42,189 nt of DNA from Pseudomonas sp. QTF5 (GTDB taxonomy: Bacteria > Pseudomonadota > Gammaproteobacteria > Pseudomonadales > Pseudomonadaceae), in the NCBI RefSeq assembly GCF_000512695.2, contig NZ_AZRW02000049.1, positions 1 to 42,189 on the forward strand, given 5' to 3'. The first letter of the stretch is position 1, and each line of letters begins with the position of its first letter. This document shows, one piece after another, positions 41,007 to 42,189 of this stretch. The notes below the pieces were generated by a model that saw only the letters and a list, made by a program, of their open reading frames with translations, made no database searches and had not been told where the DNA came from. Made by a program: the position numbers and the translations under genes.

Positions 41007-41477
41007 GCCTTGATTTGGTATGGACCCGATTTGAACATGATGGCTCCCAACGCGGTAGGTGGCGTTAGTCGCCTGGAAAGGGAGAGGTTGACCTTCAGCT
41101 TAGGGGGGGAGCAAGAGTGCGAGCTATCGGCCGATTGTGTTGAAAAAGTCGAGTTCGCTTTCCCCGGCAGAAAAGTACGCGTCTGAGCTTGAAATCTATG
41201 CTTTGCGCAGAAGACTCATTACGCAGATTTGACATAGCAGCGTGCAAAAATGGCGCTTCCATTAGTCAATGTGCGGGTAGCCATGCCGGGGCGACTTTTT
41301 CAACAGAATCGGCCGACAGCAGACGCTAGGCGGTTAGCCATGGTGAAATCCGATATGGATGCCAGCCCGTACGGCTGTATCTTCGCAACGCCGTCAGAGT
41401 GGATAGCAGCGCATCCGAGTTTTCCAAGCTCTTTCGGCGAACCGTGGAGACGCAAAACAATTTTCTAAGGAGTTTTT
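41007..41477. other. Intergenic region holding an inverted-repeat element
   Basis: 470 bp between two divergent genes. Apart from the 190-bp element at 41127-41316 and the AAGGAG ribosome site at 41467-41472 I see nothing definite. A reading frame at 41250-41468 begins inside the element and is not credible. Confidence 0.6.
41127..41316. mobile_element. MITE-like element with 25-bp inverted repeats
   Basis: Left arm TCGGCCGATTGTGTTGAAAA... (41127-41151) and right arm (41292-41316) are inverted repeats matching at 24 of 25 bases. The 140 bp between them code for nothing. The TTGAAAAAGTCG end recalls ends of Pseudomonas insertion sequences, so this is probably a nonautonomous or internally deleted element. 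No target duplication was clear by eye. Confidence 0.65.
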
Positions 41478-42023
41478 ATGCCTATCCCTTCCGCAGTTTG
41501 GAACACCATCGAATCCGACATGCGTGCCGTAACAGTCCTGACTCAGAGCGGCTGTGACACGCACGCGCTGGCCCTGGTGTTCAGTTCAATTGATAAAATG
41601 GCTTGGCTTAGCAGCGCAAATATCGACCACACCCGTAGTGACTTCATACGTTGGGTCGACGATTACCTTCTACCAGCAGGCTCAATCTCTCTTGACGCAA
41701 TTGACCTTTACGCAGCGAGATGCGGATTTCTCCATACTGGCTCCTCAGAGTCAAAACTGTTTCGCGACGGAAAAGCGAAGCAAATCTTTTATTCCGTCGG
41801 ACCTCGTAGGCCACAGGGAGAGATACTGGCCGAGGTCCACGCGAAGCTACCAAAATTAGGTCTCACACCAGACGACGTGGTCATAGTTCAGTGCATCGAG
41901 CTGTTGGAGCAGTGGGTGGCAGCTATGGAGCGATTCACCGACGCCATAAAGGCAGACACCTCCCTTGAGGCCCACACAAAAGAACGGGCTGAACTTCAAT
42001 TGGCCGTTTTCCCAGTAGCTTGA
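41478..42023 (+). CDS. HEPN-like protein with RX4H motif, uncharacterised
   Basis: A 181-residue, largely helical protein: FSSIDKMAWLSS, DFIRWVDDYLLP, DAIDLYAARCGFLHTGSSESKLFRDG, VQCIELLEQWVAAMERFTDAIKAD. The segment R81-CGFL-H86 fits the R-X4-6-H signature of HEPN RNases, and it sits in a helix just before a turn, as in HEPN domains. HEPN proteins often act as toxins or abortive-infection effectors. This is a motif-level inference; I know no characterised homologue. AAGGAG stands five bases before ATG 41478. The neighbour in the other direction is the AlbA_2 gene. Confidence 0.72.
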   Translation: MPIPSAVWNTIESDMRAVTVLTQSGCDTHALALVFSSIDKMAWLSSANIDHTRSDFIRWVDDYLLPAGSISLDAIDLYAARCGFLHTGSSESKLFRDGKAKQIFYSVGPRRPQGEILAEVHAKLPKLGLTPDDVVIVQCIELLEQWVAAMERFTDAIKADTSLEAHTKERAELQLAVFPVA

Positions 42024-42189
42024 GGCCACCTACGGCCTGTCCGCAGCCTCTAGAATTCCCTCACAACCGAATCGCCTCAGCGCAAGCCCGCTTCGGGTCG
42101 ATAGCTGCCCTTTGTGACCGGCAGAAATCGGCCAGAAGCGGACGTTCATAGCGGTCCACTTCTGACCGACAGCTGACTGTCCGAGAGGG
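42024..42189. other. Right edge, no gene seen
   Basis: 166 bp past the HEPN-like gene. The phrase GGCAGAAATCGGCCAGAAGCGGACG is a motif often seen in Pseudomonas intergenic and mobile DNA, by memory. No coding or structural feature can be defended. Confidence 0.5.

Noticed and set aside
41250..41468. 72-codon frame before the HEPN-like gene
   Set aside because: Begins inside the inverted-repeat element and shows no domain or credible ribosome site.
1..42189. CRISPR array or complete prophage
   Set aside because: No regularly spaced repeat with unique spacers. The 39018-39388 clusters have 8-9 bp periods and no spacers, and no integrase, capsid or terminase gene is seen.

Overview
The window reads as chromosomal DNA of a Pseudomonas, most likely the P. 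fluorescens group. The grounds are the 5S rRNA sequence, many REP/BIME palindromes of the kind common in fluorescent pseudomonads, the lapG-lapD pair, a mgo/pvf signal operon and families such as DUF6124. Assignments come from reading protein and DNA sequence by eye; no search was run.

Layout. 1-300: end of an rRNA operon with two tandem 5S genes, each with its own terminator. 304-1052: decayed PepSY-TM gene. 1229-3109: PctA-like chemoreceptor. 3255-8884 (minus): four-gene mgo/pvf operon (DUF3050 protein, AurF-like N-oxygenase, A-T-R NRPS, SRPBCC protein), expected to make a diazeniumdiolate signal of the leudiazen/valdiazen type. 9644-10354: GntR/FCD regulator with a promoter-overlapping palindrome. 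10481-13206: lapG-lapD, the c-di-GMP switch for adhesin release. 13411-13962: a DUF6124 gene behind a structured leader. 14118-15170: a small conserved gene, then the 3' stumps of a large adhesin and a sulfotransferase-like gene, joined by a deletion. 15290-17660: slipin/NfeD, YbaK-like deacylase, DUF2789. 17664-18220: ParE-type toxin-antitoxin pair. 18391-23450: marR-FUSC-DUF1656-HlyD-OMF efflux operon with overlapping genes. 23532-25977: a membrane protein and a YdgA/DUF945 protein. 26399-32770: pgaABCD, poly-N-acetylglucosamine export. 32926-38494: Rieske/FAD reductase, PEBP protein, VWA-ECF sigma-membrane protein operon, small acidic protein. 38495-42189: an accessory region with a mosaic array of iteron-plus-hairpin modules, an AlbA_2/Schlafen-like gene, a MITE-like inverted-repeat element and a HEPN-like gene.

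Shared themes are surface attachment (LapG/LapD, PNAG, a lost adhesin) and small-molecule signalling (mgo/pvf, chemoreceptor). The two signals that known genes explain least are the DUF6124 leader (13446-13686), where one central segment can pair with either of two copies of the same motif, the second copy carrying the Shine-Dalgarno, and the 38831-39583 array, where a conserved element of about 60 bp recurs four times, each 20 bp from a repeat cluster of different sequence. The right end beside that array, with an AlbA_2 gene and a protein carrying an RX4H motif, is a plausible defence or satellite-element remnant.
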